From CAZXVW01 sp964644025 (GTDB lineage Bacteria > Acidobacteriota > Terriglobia > Bryobacterales > Bryobacteraceae): a DNA stretch of 6,701 nucleotides. The notes beneath the pieces are model-generated. The model worked only from the letters and a program-made list of their open reading frames with translations, had not been told where the DNA came from and did not search any database. Within the stretch, counting starts at the first letter, position 1. Every line of letters begins with the position of its first letter. Below, piece after piece: positions 5,998-6,701 of this stretch. Location of the stretch: contig CAZXVW010000211.1 in assembly GCA_964644025.1 (NCBI GenBank), positions 1 through 6,701 on the forward strand. Reading direction: 5' to 3'. The translations under genes and the position numbers were made by a program.

Positions 5998-6022
5998 AGA
6001 GAAGAGCAGGAGACTGCCTGGT

Positions 6023-6028
6023 GGGAGG
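6023..6028 (+). promoter_or_regulatory. Ribosome binding site of the diguanylate cyclase gene
   Basis: GGGAGG is a strong Shine-Dalgarno sequence 10 nt before the ATG at 6039. The spacing is a little long but usable, and the ATG places the receiver-domain beta1 strand (MKVLIADDS) right at the N-terminus, as expected for response regulators. Confidence 0.65.
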
Positions 6029-6038
6029 ATAGCCCGGC

Positions 6039-6701
6039 ATGAAAGTCCTGATCGCGGATGACAGTCTGATCTCCCGGCGATTGCTGGAGGCCGCGCTGCG
6101 CAAAGGCGACTACGAGGTAGTGACGACATCCAACGGGACCGAGGCATGGGCGGAGCTTCAGAAGCCGGACGCTCCCCGTATCGCCATCCTGGACTGGATG
6201 ATGCCCGGGTTGAGCGGGCCGGAGGTGTGCCGCCGGGTACGGAAGCTGCCCAATGAGCATTACACCTATATCCTGCTGGTCACCTCGCGCACCGAAAAGG
6301 AAGACCTCATCGAAGGGATGGAAGCCGGCGCGGATGACTACATCACCAAGCCGTTTGATCAGAACGAGCTGAAGGTCCGGCTGGGAGCGGGAAAACGGAT
6401 CGTCGAGCTGCAAGATGCGCTGCTGGAGGCGCAGGAAGCGCTGCGCAAGCAGGCGACCACGGATGCCCTCACCGGGCTTTGGAACCGCCGTACGATTCTC
6501 GAGCGGCTGGATATCGAGCTGGCCCGCTCCTCACGGCAGCCCTCGCCGCTCGGTGTGGTCATGGGAGACCTGGACCGCTTCAAGCTGGTCAACGATACTT
6601 ACGGACACCTAGCTGGCGATGCGGTGCTGCGAGAAGCGGCCCGCCGCATGAAAGCATCCACGCGCAAATACGATTTGCTAGGCCGGTACGGCGGCGAGGA
6701 G
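6039..6701 (+). CDS. Response regulator with REC and GGDEF (diguanylate cyclase) domains, 3' truncated by the window
   Basis: The 221 visible residues start a PleD/WspR-type protein, expected to make cyclic di-GMP from two GTP when phosphorylated by a sensor kinase. The receiver domain covers about 1-118: acidic pocket D7/D8, phospho-acceptor D52 (LDWMMPG), switch threonine T82 and conserved K104 (ITKPF). A helical, glutamate-rich linker (about 118-140, RIVELQDALLEAQEALRKQ) joins the GGDEF domain, likely as a dimerising coiled coil. The GGDEF domain opens with TDALTGLWNRR, then MGDLDRFKLVNDTYGH (175-190) with the metal-binding D177. The inhibitory I-site RxxD is intact at R209-D212, five residues before the signature. 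The window ends in GGEE, so the active-site motif appears to be the GGEEF variant, which is active in many enzymes. No HPK gene is visible. It seems to be a separate unit from the sugar genes. Confidence 0.93.
   Translation, partial: MKVLIADDSLISRRLLEAALRKGDYEVVTTSNGTEAWAELQKPDAPRIAILDWMMPGLSGPEVCRRVRKLPNEHYTYILLVTSRTEKEDLIEGMEAGADDYITKPFDQNELKVRLGAGKRIVELQDALLEAQEALRKQATTDALTGLWNRRTILERLDIELARSSRQPSPLGVVMGDLDRFKLVNDTYGHLAGDAVLREAARRMKASTRKYDLLGRYGGEE

Overview
This is a GC-rich bacterial chromosomal window with two functional halves. The left half is a sugar or glycoside utilisation neighbourhood. The right end begins a two-component/c-di-GMP signalling gene. Two adjacent proteins carry twin-arginine signals: a Gfo/Idh/MocA oxidoreductase and a GH116-type glycosidase. 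That combination, with an IclR regulator, is common in Acidobacteriota (Bryobacterales/Solibacter-like) and also occurs in Planctomycetota and Verrucomicrobiota. I lean towards Acidobacteriota, but this is inference from gene style and no phylogenetic marker is present.

Layout: bases 1-63 are the last 20 codons of an unrecognised plus-strand gene. It converges on a minus-strand IclR-family regulator (73-861) with only 9 bp between the two stop codons, and that junction is a perfect palindrome. A 172-bp divergent intergenic region follows. It holds a 15-bp palindrome next to the regulator start (probable operator) and a good sigma70-like promoter pointing right. Next are the Tat-exported oxidoreductase (1034-2245), a 124-bp gap with a potential RNA hairpin, the Tat-exported GH116 glycosidase (2370-5159), and a GNAT acetyltransferase (5160-5891) that starts on the base after the glycosidase stop. 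A 147-bp gap containing a possible sigma28/FliA-type promoter leads to a response regulator-diguanylate cyclase (6039 to beyond the end), cut inside its GG(D/E)EF motif.

How they may work together (inference): the IclR protein probably senses a small carbon metabolite, represses itself and may control the divergent oxidoreductase-glycosidase-acetyltransferase run. The two Tat proteins would act outside the cytoplasm on the same glycoside, the oxidoreductase with a pre-bound nicotinamide cofactor and the GH116 enzyme cleaving a beta-glycosidic bond. The diguanylate cyclase appears to be a separate transcription unit. No gene-free stretch exceeds 300 bases, and I see no tRNA, rRNA, CRISPR array, insertion sequence or prophage signal. 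I found no clearly new biological system; the most notable points are the paired Tat enzymes, the operator-like palindrome, the stop-to-stop palindrome and the sigma28-like site.
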